DNA from: an uncultured Nodularia sp.
Lineage (GTDB): Bacteria > Cyanobacteriota > Cyanobacteriia > Cyanobacteriales > Nostocaceae
Reading direction: 5' to 3'
DNA length: 51,411 nucleotides
Assembly: GCA_903911355.1 (NCBI GenBank)
Contig: CAIWDD010000127.1
Location: 1-51,411, forward strand
Made by a program: the position numbers and the translations under genes. This document shows positions 26,350-33,721 of the stretch, piece after piece (the first letter of the stretch is position 1; each line of letters starts with the position of its first letter). The notes under the pieces are model-generated. The model was not told the DNA's origin and made no database searches. It saw only the letters and a program-made list of their open reading frames with translations.

Positions 26350-27021
26350 AGTAGTTGTTTCTGTTGCTAGCTTTTGCCCGATTTTTGGCTCTATACCTGC
26401 AAGTAGTCGCTGAATGTTAGCACGATGGCGGAAAATTACGTAAATTCCCCCAGTAATACCAAACAGGATATAGGGTAGGGGTTGATGTAGAATTAACATC
26501 AAAATCGGCACAGCGATCGCACCAGCAATGGAACTTAATGATACAATTCTGGATATAGCTATAAACACAGCAAACACTGCGGCTGTAGCTAATCCTACTT
26601 GCCAATTCATCGCTAATAAAATTCCTAAGCTGGTGGCTACAGACTTACCGCCGGAGAAGCCGAGAAAAATTGATTTACTGTGTCCCAGGATAGCTAATAA
26701 CCCCACTAAAGTAATCATCCAAGATTGCCAAAGTTGGGTATTTACCGTTGAGGGGAGAAGATTTTGAGTAGGAGCAAAGGAGAATAACCAGTAAACAACT
26801 GCGATCGCTAAGACTCCCTTGAAGCAATCAATTACTAAAACCAGAGATCCCGGGCCTTTCCCTAAAGTGCGTAACACATTAGTTGCGCCCGTTGAACCCG
26901 AACCAACTTCGCGAATATCAATACCCTGTAAAAGCTTTCCTGCAATGTAGCCAGTGGGAAAAGAACCCAACAGATAAGCTACCACCAAAGCCACACCACA
27001 CAAACTGAACCAAATAGCCAT
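26341..27021 (-). CDS. plsY: Glycerol-3-phosphate acyltransferase PlsY
   Basis: Integral membrane enzyme transferring acyl groups from acyl-phosphate to glycerol-3-phosphate, the first step of phospholipid synthesis. 226 residues from ATG 27021; ATG 27042 is in frame but adds atypical residues before MAIWFSLCGVALVVAYLLG. Five to seven helices. The three PlsY motifs are clear: GSFPTGYIAGKLLQGIDIREVGSGSTGATNV, GHSKSIFLGFSGGKSVATSLG, and a C-terminal SIAGAIAVPI loop. It is last in a minus-strand run with DUF3086, DUF3119 and the MlaE permease, which suggests a lipid-handling gene group. A hairpin at 27063-27078 separates it from DUF3086. Confidence 0.95.
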   Translation of the reverse strand: MAIWFSLCGVALVVAYLLGSFPTGYIAGKLLQGIDIREVGSGSTGATNVLRTLGKGPGSLVLVIDCFKGVLAIAVVYWLFSFAPTQNLLPSTVNTQLWQSWMITLVGLLAILGHSKSIFLGFSGGKSVATSLGILLAMNWQVGLATAAVFAVFIAISRIVSLSSIAGAIAVPILMLILHQPLPYILFGITGGIYVIFRHRANIQRLLAGIEPKIGQKLATETTTDS

Positions 27022-27062
27022 AATTAAATCACAAAACACCATAAAAATTCAATGCTTGCAGT

Positions 27063-27078
27063 GAGGACAAAAGTCCTC
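27063..27078. repeat. GAGGAC-loop-GTCCTC hairpin upstream of plsY
   Basis: Perfect 6-bp stem with an AAAA loop (TTTT on the minus strand), between the DUF3086 stop and the plsY start. Same stem as the palindrome at 21415-21440. It could attenuate read-through into plsY. Confidence 0.6.
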
Positions 27079-27090
27079 CGTTTTCATCTG

Positions 27091-28350
27091 CTATAGTCGG
27101 AAGGCTCCCCCTTCACCAGAGTAACTTCTCACGGCTTTAGGGTCAGGTGCAAAAGCCAACCATAGAGGAAATTGCAGTATTGCTAAACTGATTTGCTCTT
27201 CGGAATCGTCAATTATAATTAAAGGTAATTGATTAGTCTTTACCAGTCGGTCAGCCTTCAAAGCCAAAGCATCGGCTGTTTCAAACAAAGCTACACCCTG
27301 GTCAGGACCAAAATCTGTGCGACCAATTCCTAAGCAGTCTTGCAAACCGCGCCGCCATTCACCTAAACGTTCTGGGGAATTTGCTAAAACCAGAGTACGG
27401 AGGCGATCGCCATATAAACTGTGTAATATAGAAGCGACAGATGAACCAATGAGAATATTCTGCAAGCGGCTTCCCATGGTTCGCAAAGCGCCGCGTCCGC
27501 CTTGTTTAAAGAACCAGTTAGCAGCTCGTTCTGCGTGAACCGGTTCAAAAGTCCGCCGTAATTGCCAGGGCGGACCATAGTAATCTGGGTTACTACGATA
27601 CTGGTCAATCAAGCGGCGAATTTTATTTGTAGTCTCTTGAAACTGTTGTTGGGCAAATTGGGGTGTTTGTGGCTGTTCTTGGGTGATTTTCACCTCTGTG
27701 ACCACAGGTTTGGCTGGTTCGATTGGTGTCAGTTGCAATTGTTCTGCTGACATTGCCAAATCCTGTAAACTACCGGTGAGATAATCCTTAAAGCCTTGCA
27801 CCCGAATTGCTAAATCTTGAGATGCTCCCGCAAAAGTGGTTCGCATTTCATTACGAATGCGTTCTTGGCGGCGTTCTAGTTGTTCTACAGAAATTTGTAG
27901 AGCTTGTTTGCGTTGTTCTAACTGCGCTAGCGACTCTTGTACAAGTCGCCCCAGAGAGATTTGAGTTTGAGTGAGTTGTTCTTGAAGGGTTTTGTAAGAT
28001 GCTTGTAGATTGGCTATTTCTGCCTTTAGAGATGCTTCTTGGCGTTGCAAATCTGCCACTGTATCCTCAGCTTGAGCAGATAGTAAATTATCTTTTTGCT
28101 CTACCACGACGGAAGTTTCTGGTTGTTGTACTGCATCTTCAAGGGTTGAGTCTTCTGTGGACTCAAGGGCTGCAAATACCACTTCTGTATGAGGTATGAT
28201 TGGCACAAGATTTGCATTATTTGGTTGTGTATCAGTAGATGAAGTTGGCGCTTCTGTTTCCAGCAGTGAGTCTGGGGGTGAGTTTTCTGCTTCTATTTGT
28301 TCCAACCACTCATCCATCTGTTCTGGAGTTTGAGATTCCTCTGGGTTCAT
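27091..28350 (-). CDS. DUF3086 cyanobacterial protein with long coiled coil
   Basis: Matches in layout the cyanobacteria-restricted DUF3086 family; function unknown. 419 residues from ATG 28350 (a TTG at 28383 is in frame but less likely). It has an acidic, low-complexity N-terminus (to about 90), a long coiled coil (about 95-190; LQRQEASLKAEIANLQASYKTLQEQL, QRKQALQISVEQLERRQERI), a Pro/Gln/Thr linker, and a globular C-terminal domain (about 240-410; YYGPPWQLRRTFEPVHAERAANWFFKQGGRGALRTMGSRLQN, IIDDSEEQISLAILQFPLWLAFAP). No signal peptide. It lies downstream of DUF3119 and MlaE on the same strand, a neighbourhood that hints at a role with the lipid transporter. Confidence 0.82.
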   Translation of the reverse strand: MNPEESQTPEQMDEWLEQIEAENSPPDSLLETEAPTSSTDTQPNNANLVPIIPHTEVVFAALESTEDSTLEDAVQQPETSVVVEQKDNLLSAQAEDTVADLQRQEASLKAEIANLQASYKTLQEQLTQTQISLGRLVQESLAQLEQRKQALQISVEQLERRQERIRNEMRTTFAGASQDLAIRVQGFKDYLTGSLQDLAMSAEQLQLTPIEPAKPVVTEVKITQEQPQTPQFAQQQFQETTNKIRRLIDQYRSNPDYYGPPWQLRRTFEPVHAERAANWFFKQGGRGALRTMGSRLQNILIGSSVASILHSLYGDRLRTLVLANSPERLGEWRRGLQDCLGIGRTDFGPDQGVALFETADALALKADRLVKTNQLPLIIIDDSEEQISLAILQFPLWLAFAPDPKAVRSYSGEGGAFRL

Positions 28351-28442
28351 AAACAATAATGCAAATAAATAAATAAGTTTCAAGAATATAGTCTAGATGC
28401 AAAACCACTGATCACTGAGGCTCACAGGATTCAGAAAATAGC

Positions 28443-28859
28443 TCATATCCGTGGACAACGTGATTCTAGACAAGATTTCAGGGTTTTGGGGTCAAATAAA
28501 ATCGGTAAAAAGTGAATGCTATTGACTTCCTTAAAATAAAACAGGATAGGGATTCCATTCCAAAATATCCGCCAGTTTTGCCATTCCTGATAGGGAAAGC
28601 GCCGCAGTAATTTTTCCCCTCGATAGATGTCTAAATCTGTGGCGGTGAAATGTAAACGTATTGTTGCGGTTTGTAACAACAGAAATAAGCCCAATAATCC
28701 AATTACTACCCCTACCCAAACTTGCACTACCAATAGAGGTATGGCAGCAATCAGCAATACAATGGGGATATTATAACTAGGCTGGAGTTCCACAGTTGAG
28801 GTGGAATCAGTTGTAAATGAACTGGTCACAGTTTCCCATCCTGTTTTGTTGGTAAACAT
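28443..28859 (-). CDS. DUF3119 cyanobacterial membrane protein
   Basis: 138 residues resembling the DUF3119 family. Two adjacent hydrophobic helices (PIVLLIAAIPLLVVQVWVGVVIGLLGLFLLL) precede a PH-like beta-rich part: IRLHFTATDLDIYRGEKLLRRFPYQEWQNWRIFWNGIPILFYFKEVNSIHFLPILFDPKTL. The layout (membrane hairpin plus cytosolic beta domain) resembles bacterial PH-domain membrane proteins. It lies between MlaE (70 bp upstream) and DUF3086 (92 bp downstream) on the same strand. Function is unknown; a partner role for the MlaE transporter is an inference from context only. Confidence 0.8.
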   Translation of the reverse strand: MFTNKTGWETVTSSFTTDSTSTVELQPSYNIPIVLLIAAIPLLVVQVWVGVVIGLLGLFLLLQTATIRLHFTATDLDIYRGEKLLRRFPYQEWQNWRIFWNGIPILFYFKEVNSIHFLPILFDPKTLKSCLESRCPRI

Positions 28860-28929
28860 CTATCCTATTTTAGGGGTTCTGGGTTTGATTAACTTGCCGA
28901 GTTATTGGTAAACAGATCCCAGTCCTGTG

Positions 28930-29727
28930 TCAAAAACCTTCTAGCAATGCACTCCCGGTTCCCTGAAACATTAACCATGAGAGAAAAAAGTTACTAATAA
29001 ATATAATTAGTAAGGAAGTAACAACAGCCGTTGTGGTGGATTGTCCCACGCCTTTTGCACCTCCCTTGGTCGTTAAACCCCAGCTGCAACCAATGACGGC
29101 GATTAATAAGCCAAAGCAACAGGCTTTAATTAAGGCGCTGATGATATCGCCAATACTGATCAGGTTACGAGCTGAGTCTAGAAATACCGTATCGGGTATA
29201 CCATATATACTTGTGGCAATTATTAATCCCCCTAAAATCCCCGTGATTAAAGACAGGAGGGTTAAAATCGGCAGCATTAAGCAGCAAGCCAGTAGGCGAG
29301 GGATAACGAGGTAATCAATGGGGTCTGTTTTTAAGATGAATAAAGCATCGATTTGCTCGGTTACCCGCATCGTCCCAATTTCGGCTGCAAAGGCGGATCC
29401 GACTCTTCCCGCCAAAACCACGGCGGTAAGTACTGGTGATAATTCTCTTGTTAATGCTACCGCTAGGACTCCGCCAACTAGATTACTAGCGCCAAAGTTA
29501 ATAAACTCCCGCGCTACCTGAATCGTAAATACTGCGCCCACAAATATAGCCGTTAACAGGGCAATAAATAGGGAGTCTGGCCCCACAGTGGCCATTTGCT
29601 CTACAGTATTGCGCCAATTAATTTTTCCCCTCAATAGGTGAACTATTACTTGTCCACCCAGGAAAATCGCCGCCAGCAGTCGCTGACTCCATGCTCCTAA
29701 ACTGGATTTGGATTTAGTCTCACTCAA
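28930..29727 (-). CDS. mlaE: MlaE/YrbE-family ABC lipid transporter permease
   Basis: Inner-membrane permease of the Mla/TGD-type lipid transporter, which moves phospholipids or galactolipids between membranes (TGD1 in chloroplasts is its relative). 265 residues with five to six helices. Family signatures: QMATVGPDSLFIALLTAIFVGAVFTIQVAREFINFG, ALTRELSPVLTAVVLAGRVGSAFAAEIGTMRVTEQIDAL and DPIDYLVIPRLLACCLMLP. The C-terminal GLTTKGGAKGVGQSTTTAVVTSLLIIFISNFFLSWLMF is complete. The ATPase (MlaF) and MCE protein (MlaD) genes are not in the window, as is common in cyanobacteria, where they lie elsewhere. It heads the minus-strand run with DUF3119, DUF3086 and plsY. Confidence 0.94.
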   Translation of the reverse strand: MSETKSKSSLGAWSQRLLAAIFLGGQVIVHLLRGKINWRNTVEQMATVGPDSLFIALLTAIFVGAVFTIQVAREFINFGASNLVGGVLAVALTRELSPVLTAVVLAGRVGSAFAAEIGTMRVTEQIDALFILKTDPIDYLVIPRLLACCLMLPILTLLSLITGILGGLIIATSIYGIPDTVFLDSARNLISIGDIISALIKACCFGLLIAVIGCSWGLTTKGGAKGVGQSTTTAVVTSLLIIFISNFFLSWLMFQGTGSALLEGF

Positions 29728-30090
29728 TGTTTTTTAGCTAACTCGGTAACTGCATTCAGGATAGCGGATCTCTGTTGTTTGGGGGGACCCTACTCCCTGG
29801 GTGAAACATTAACTTAATTTAAAGGTCATCTCATAAAGTAAAGTTGTTTAAATCGATTTTTGATGCCATTATTACGAAATGATATAGACTGAAAGCTATG
29901 TTTGGCAAGTTTTTTAGATAATTTTAGACTTTTTGCCGCTCACATCATCTGATTTAAAAGGTGAAGATTTTTTTTAATCAAAACTTAAGATTTTTGACAT
30001 ATTGCTTTTTAGTGAGCGATCGCACGTATTCTGGAAGATGACATCTTAGTTCTCGGCGATTGTTCACTCTCTCAACGGAGCCTGCTGTAT
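29728..30090. other. Divergent intergenic region, 363 bp
   Basis: Separates the minus-strand MlaE operon from a plus-strand small membrane protein, so it should contain both promoters. AT-rich with homopolymer T runs near 29930-29990 and one HIP1-like GCGATCGC near 30017. CAACGGAG lies just upstream of the ATG at 30091. No ORF or RNA gene is evident. Confidence 0.5.
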
Positions 30091-30387
30091 ATGTCTATTT
30101 TCACCAACTTTCTCCGCTCCCTACTGCTGACTATGTTTTTTAGTTTTATCGCTCCTATGTCCTTGGTGGGGGGCGTATTATTCCTTTTGCCTGTCATCGG
30201 TTACTTTCCAGCTTTACAAGGGGCTACTGATGCCAGCACGATGAGGATCATCCATTTTCTTTCTATCTTTGGTAGCGGTCATCCCCTTCATGGACTTGTG
30301 ATCATTAGTTTGACTTGTAGTTTCGTTGGGGCGCTATTCGATACCTATGCTTACTACCGTTATCAAATCTTACGCATTGATTCTTAA
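30091..30387 (+). CDS. Small two-helix membrane protein, hypothetical
   Basis: 98 residues. Hydrophobic helix 1 is in LLLTMFFSFIAPMSLVGGVLFLLPVIGYF and helix 2 in GLVIISLTCSFVGALFDTYAYYRYQIL, joined by a soluble loop with TDASTMRIIHFLSIFGSGHP. It ends in a basic/polar YRYQILRIDS. No enzymatic motif is seen. Upstream CGGAG supports the ATG, although at a long spacing. It is probably cyanobacteria-specific; the function is unknown. It is followed by a 338-bp gap before sppA. Confidence 0.68.
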   Translation: MSIFTNFLRSLLLTMFFSFIAPMSLVGGVLFLLPVIGYFPALQGATDASTMRIIHFLSIFGSGHPLHGLVIISLTCSFVGALFDTYAYYRYQILRIDS

Positions 30388-30725
30388 GTAATCATGGCAA
30401 TTTTGTATATTCATATACTCTAAAACAGCTTCATATTCCGAGCCTAAACATACATGGGTCTTATTAGGTTTATATAATTAACTTGTTTTAATAAAAATTA
30501 ATTAAATTAAATCCTCAGTAGCTGATAAATTATGGTATTAGCACACTATTGGGTAATAAAATAAATTATAGCGTCACCTTTAAATAAAGATATACAAAGA
30601 ATCTAAAAGTTTCATTAAGATTGCTGAGAACACCATGCCTACTGATTTTGGCACTAGAGTAAATTAGGTCTTTTCATCGCTAGGCATTTTATATTGAGTG
30701 TATTACAGAGGTTTTTTAACTGCTC
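30388..30725. other. Intergenic region upstream of sppA, 338 bp
   Basis: AT-rich, with A/T runs around 30475-30600. It must carry the sppA promoter. GAGGTTTT near 30708 is about 14 bases from the sppA ATG, too far for a strong SD. I see no ORF above 30 codons worth reporting and no structured RNA. Confidence 0.45.
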
Positions 30726-31547
30726 ATGGTCTGGCCTTTCAAGTCTAAGTTTCGGAAACAAATTGCCCGGATTGAAATTACTGGTGCAATAGCTGGTTCT
30801 ACTCGCAAGCGCGTGTTAGAAGCCCTAAAAACCATAGAAGAGAAGAAGTTTCCCGCTTTACTCCTGCGTATTGATAGTCCTGGGGGTACAGTGGGCGATT
30901 CTCAAGAAATCTACAGCGCCCTGAAGAGGTTACGCAATAAAATCAAAATCGTCGCCAGCTTTGGCAATATTTCCGCTTCTGGTGGTGTCTACATTGGCAT
31001 GGGAGCAGAACATATCATGGCTAACCCCGGTACAATCACCGGTAGTATTGGTGTGATTTTGCGGGGTAACAACTTAGAACGGTTGCTGGAAAAAATCGGT
31101 GTTTCCTTCCAAGTCGTCAAATCTGGCCCCTACAAAGATATTTTGGCATTTGACCGCCAACTGACTGTACCAGAACAAAGCATCCTGCAAGAGTTAATTG
31201 ATGTGAGTTATCAGCAGTTTGTCAAGACCATCGCTGAGGCGCGTTCTCTAGAACTAGAAACTGTTAAGACTTTTGCTGATGGTCGGATTTTCACCGGGGA
31301 ACAGGCTTTAGAATTAGGTGTTGTAGACCGTCTGGGAACTGAAGAGGATGCACTGCGCTGGACGGCACAAATGGTAGGTCTTGATCCGGATAAGACACCC
31401 TGCTATACCCTAGAAGAACGAAAACCTTTATTGAGTCGCGTTCTACCCGGAAGCCGTCTGGTTTCATCAGGTCTGGGGGCGGGAATTGATTGGTTGGAAT
31501 TTGAAATGTCTACCAGTGGTCTGCCACTGTGGTTATATCGACCTTAA
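30726..31547 (+). CDS. sppA: Signal peptide peptidase SppA, short form
   Basis: Membrane-associated Ser/Lys protease of the S49 family that degrades cleaved signal peptides. 273 residues, the single-domain form. The catalytic serine is S85 in NISASGGVYIGMG and the general-base lysine is K137 in SGPYKDILAFDR. Other family features are LLLRIDSPGGTVGDSQEIYSAL and IMANPGTITGSIGVI, and FADGRIFTGEQALELGVVDRLG follows. The N-terminus MVWPFKSKFRKQIARIEITG has no clear transmembrane helix, unlike many SppA, so it may bind the membrane peripherally. Followed by a 13-bp-stem hairpin, then aroH. Confidence 0.94.
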   Translation: MVWPFKSKFRKQIARIEITGAIAGSTRKRVLEALKTIEEKKFPALLLRIDSPGGTVGDSQEIYSALKRLRNKIKIVASFGNISASGGVYIGMGAEHIMANPGTITGSIGVILRGNNLERLLEKIGVSFQVVKSGPYKDILAFDRQLTVPEQSILQELIDVSYQQFVKTIAEARSLELETVKTFADGRIFTGEQALELGVVDRLGTEEDALRWTAQMVGLDPDKTPCYTLEERKPLLSRVLPGSRLVSSGLGAGIDWLEFEMSTSGLPLWLYRP

Positions 31548-31555
31548 ATAATTAG

Positions 31556-31584
31556 CAGTCATTGTAAATTTTTTACAATGACTG
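31556..31584 (+). terminator. 13-bp hairpin after sppA
   Basis: CAGTCATTGTAAA (31556-31568) pairs perfectly with TTTACAATGACTG (31572-31584) around TTT. It lies 8 bp after the sppA stop and just before the aroH ribosome site. AT-rich stem without a U-run, so it may be a partial terminator or an mRNA-stabilising end. Confidence 0.55.
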
Positions 31585-31617
31585 ATGACCAATGAGTAAT
31601 GTAAGGAGGATTTTGGC

Positions 31618-32031
31618 GTGGAGTGGCAAATGCGGGCTATTCGCGGAGCAACAACCGTTGCTGAAAACACTATTGAAGGGATTAGAGAAGCAGTAACCGA
31701 ACTAATAGATCAACTAGAACAAAGGAATCAACTCCAACCAGAAAAGATGATTAGTGTGACTTTCTCGGTGACACGTGATTTAGATGCGATTTTTCCGGCG
31801 GCCATCGCGCGATCGCGTTCTGGGTGGGACAATGTGGCAATGTTGGATGTACAACAAATGCACGTCGAAGGTAGCTTAGAGCGTTGCATTCGGTTTCTTA
31901 TCCACGCTTACCTTCCAGCTTCTACACCAATTAATCATATTTATTTACGCCAAGCTGCTAAATTACGTCCAGATTGGAGTTTATCCCAGCCGTTACAACC
32001 ATCACAGCAGGCAGTTAAGTCAAAAGTTTAG
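31618..32031 (+). CDS. aroH: Chorismate mutase, AroH type
   Basis: Trimeric enzyme that rearranges chorismate to prephenate for Phe/Tyr synthesis. 137 residues. AroH (not AroQ) signatures: MRAIRGATTVAENT (active-site Arg), VTFSVTRDLDAIFPAAIARSRSGWDNVAMLDVQQMHVEGSLERCIRFLIH and HIYLRQAAKLRPDW. The start is GTG 31618, supported by AAGGAGG at about 31602-31608 with good spacing and by the family-typical EWQMRAIRG start. It is probably transcribed with sppA or from its own start behind the hairpin. Confidence 0.95.
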   Translation: MEWQMRAIRGATTVAENTIEGIREAVTELIDQLEQRNQLQPEKMISVTFSVTRDLDAIFPAAIARSRSGWDNVAMLDVQQMHVEGSLERCIRFLIHAYLPASTPINHIYLRQAAKLRPDWSLSQPLQPSQQAVKSKV

Positions 32032-32068
32032 AATTTGACTGTCAATTATATGTAAAAATTAGCACGAA

Positions 32069-32353
32069 ATGAGCTATTACGGTAGTGATGCGGCTCAACC
32101 TGCTGCCATGGGCGGGAGAATGTTTAATGATCGGGTAACTGGTGTGTGCGTAAAACTAGAAGATTTTCTGACCATTCTCTCCAAAATGGAGCAGCCACTA
32201 GTAATTGTCACAAGTGAAGGGTATTTCACAAAAATTTATAAGTATCTCACAGCATATAAAGGTTTTGTGTTTTTCACGGAATCTTTAGAAAAATTGGAAC
32301 TTGGTAGCAAGATTGAGGTGATTTACGCTCAAAGCTTATCTACTGAGATTTGA
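32069..32353 (+). CDS. Hypothetical 94-residue cyanobacterial protein
   Basis: Not recognised by function. 94 residues, with a Gly/Ala-rich lead MSYYGSDAAQPAAMGGRMFNDRVTG, then a compact alpha/beta part with VKLEDFLTILSKMEQPLVIVT, YFTKIYKYLTAYKGFVFFT and KIEVIYAQSL. The strand-helix-strand pattern suggests a small globular fold. No membrane segment or metal motif. It lies 37 bp after aroH on the same strand and is followed by a strong terminator, so it likely closes the sppA/aroH transcription unit. Confidence 0.7.
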   Translation: MSYYGSDAAQPAAMGGRMFNDRVTGVCVKLEDFLTILSKMEQPLVIVTSEGYFTKIYKYLTAYKGFVFFTESLEKLELGSKIEVIYAQSLSTEI

Positions 32354-32371
32354 CCTTTTGTCTCCACAAAA

Positions 32372-32403
32372 CCAGCCCACCCAAGGTGGGCTGGGGTATT
32401 TCT
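32372..32403. terminator. Strong bidirectional intrinsic terminator
   Basis: CCAGCCCACC (32372-32381) and GGTGGGCTGG (32385-32394) form a perfect 10-bp GC-rich stem with a 3-nt loop. Read on plus it is followed by GGTATTTCT; read on minus it is followed by TTTTGT. It separates the 94-residue gene from the convergent crtR. Confidence 0.88.
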
Positions 32404-33292
32404 ATTGGTGATGACGATGAAATCTAATCCCGATAAAAATATCGTAAACAAACTCCAGAAAGTCCTTTTTCTGCAATAAACCTGATGTCTGAGGACTACC
32501 CTTTTCATCTAACAACGGCTTCATTGCATAATAAGCAGGTTGGTAATTATACCAAGGAATAGAAGGCCAAAGATGATGAATCAGGTGGTAATTCTGTCCT
32601 AAAATCAGGATATTTAGGAGTTTACCAGGATAGACCCGGGCATTTTTCCAGCGATCGCGTTCCACAAAGGGACGATGTGGTAAATAATCAAAAAATAATC
32701 CTAGTGCTATCCCCACTAAAAAAGCCGGGATAAACCAAAAATTGAGAATGTAACCTAAAAAATGATACTGAATGGAAATATAAAAAATTGTGCCGACAAT
32801 TAAGCGGCTAATGAACCATTCCAATAGTTCATAGTTACGCCACAGTCGCCGCTGAAAGAAAAACACCTCATGGTACAAAAAACGTACCGCTATCAACCAT
32901 AATGGTCCGCCTGTGGAGACGTAATGATCCGGGTCGTTCTTGGGGTCATTGACATGGGCGTGATGCTGTAAATGCACCCGTGTAAATACGGGGAAGGCAA
33001 AAGCTAAGATCAGGGCGCTACCATGGCCTAACATGGCATTAATGATTCGGTTACGATGGGCAGATTGGTGACAAGCATCGTGAATCACAGTGCCTGCACA
33101 ATGTAAAGCAATGGTATTAATGGTAAAGCACAACCAATCTGGCCACTGCCAGAGCCAGTAACCAAAGTTAGATAATACCAGGATTGTTACTGTGGACAGA
33201 AACAGTAGCAGTGTGGGATTAAAATCACCAGGAGGCGCTAAAAATTCCTTGGGGGGGATTTTTAGTGACTTCTGTGCCTCCAATGTGAGCAT
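32402..33292 (-). CDS. crtR: CrtR-type carotenoid 3,3'-hydroxylase / desaturase-fold protein
   Basis: Membrane di-iron enzyme of the fatty-acid-desaturase/beta-carotene hydroxylase superfamily, converting beta-carotene toward zeaxanthin. 296 residues from ATG 33292, chosen because AAGGAG lies seven bases upstream and IPPKEFLAPPGDFNPTLLLF begins the family homology. His boxes: HDACHQSAH (71-79), HLQHHAHVN (107-114), and NYHLIHHLWPSIPWYNY near 245. The boxes and the IPPKEFLAPPGDFNP start favour CrtR over acyl-lipid desaturases, but a ketolase or lipid desaturase role is not excluded by eye. Four or more hydrophobic helices. Convergent with the upstream unit at the terminator; divergent from pyk. 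Confidence 0.82.
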   Translation of the reverse strand: MLTLEAQKSLKIPPKEFLAPPGDFNPTLLLFLSTVTILVLSNFGYWLWQWPDWLCFTINTIALHCAGTVIHDACHQSAHRNRIINAMLGHGSALILAFAFPVFTRVHLQHHAHVNDPKNDPDHYVSTGGPLWLIAVRFLYHEVFFFQRRLWRNYELLEWFISRLIVGTIFYISIQYHFLGYILNFWFIPAFLVGIALGLFFDYLPHRPFVERDRWKNARVYPGKLLNILILGQNYHLIHHLWPSIPWYNYQPAYYAMKPLLDEKGSPQTSGLLQKKDFLEFVYDIFIGIRFHRHHQ

Positions 33293-33721
33293 TCTTAACT
33301 CCTTGTTTAATGAAACATTACGAATATACGATAAACATGAGTAAATAATAAACTTTTGTAAGCTTTTATTTAGCAAGATTTAACTTGATATTTGCCGAAG
33401 CCCAGATGAATAACGCTATGATTCCAGACGAGAGATAAGTTTTTCTGCTCGCGTAGGGTGTCTAGGCAACCAATAAAGAGTTGACTGAAAAATCTATATT
33501 CAGGAGGATGGAACCCAGTTTGGTGTACGATATCTACTCTATCTCACAAATCTTGGGAAATCTTAACCAGGGTAAAATTATCATTTCTGTTGCGAGTGAC
33601 TCTCAAACCCCCATTCATCCTCCGCCTCTGTTGGTTATGGATATAACAGAGACTGAAAACTAAACGCCCCTTAAATTAATATGAATCTCTAGATAGAGAT
33701 AGCCCCCTAGAATCAGCCCCT
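33293..33721. other. Divergent crtR-pyk intergenic region, 429 bp
   Basis: Should hold the promoters of both genes. A plus-strand reading frame of 51 codons begins at ATG 33508 (in-frame TTG at 33481) with GGAGG touching the ATG, but its product has no recognisable composition and I do not call it. A CTCTGTT/AACAGAG stem near 33625-33651 lies in the presumed pyk leader. Confidence 0.45.

Noticed and set aside
33481-33663. Small plus-strand ORF (TTG 33481 or ATG 33508) before pyk
   Set aside because: GGAGG touches the ATG, spacing is wrong, the composition is not protein-like, and it lies in the expected pyk leader and promoter.
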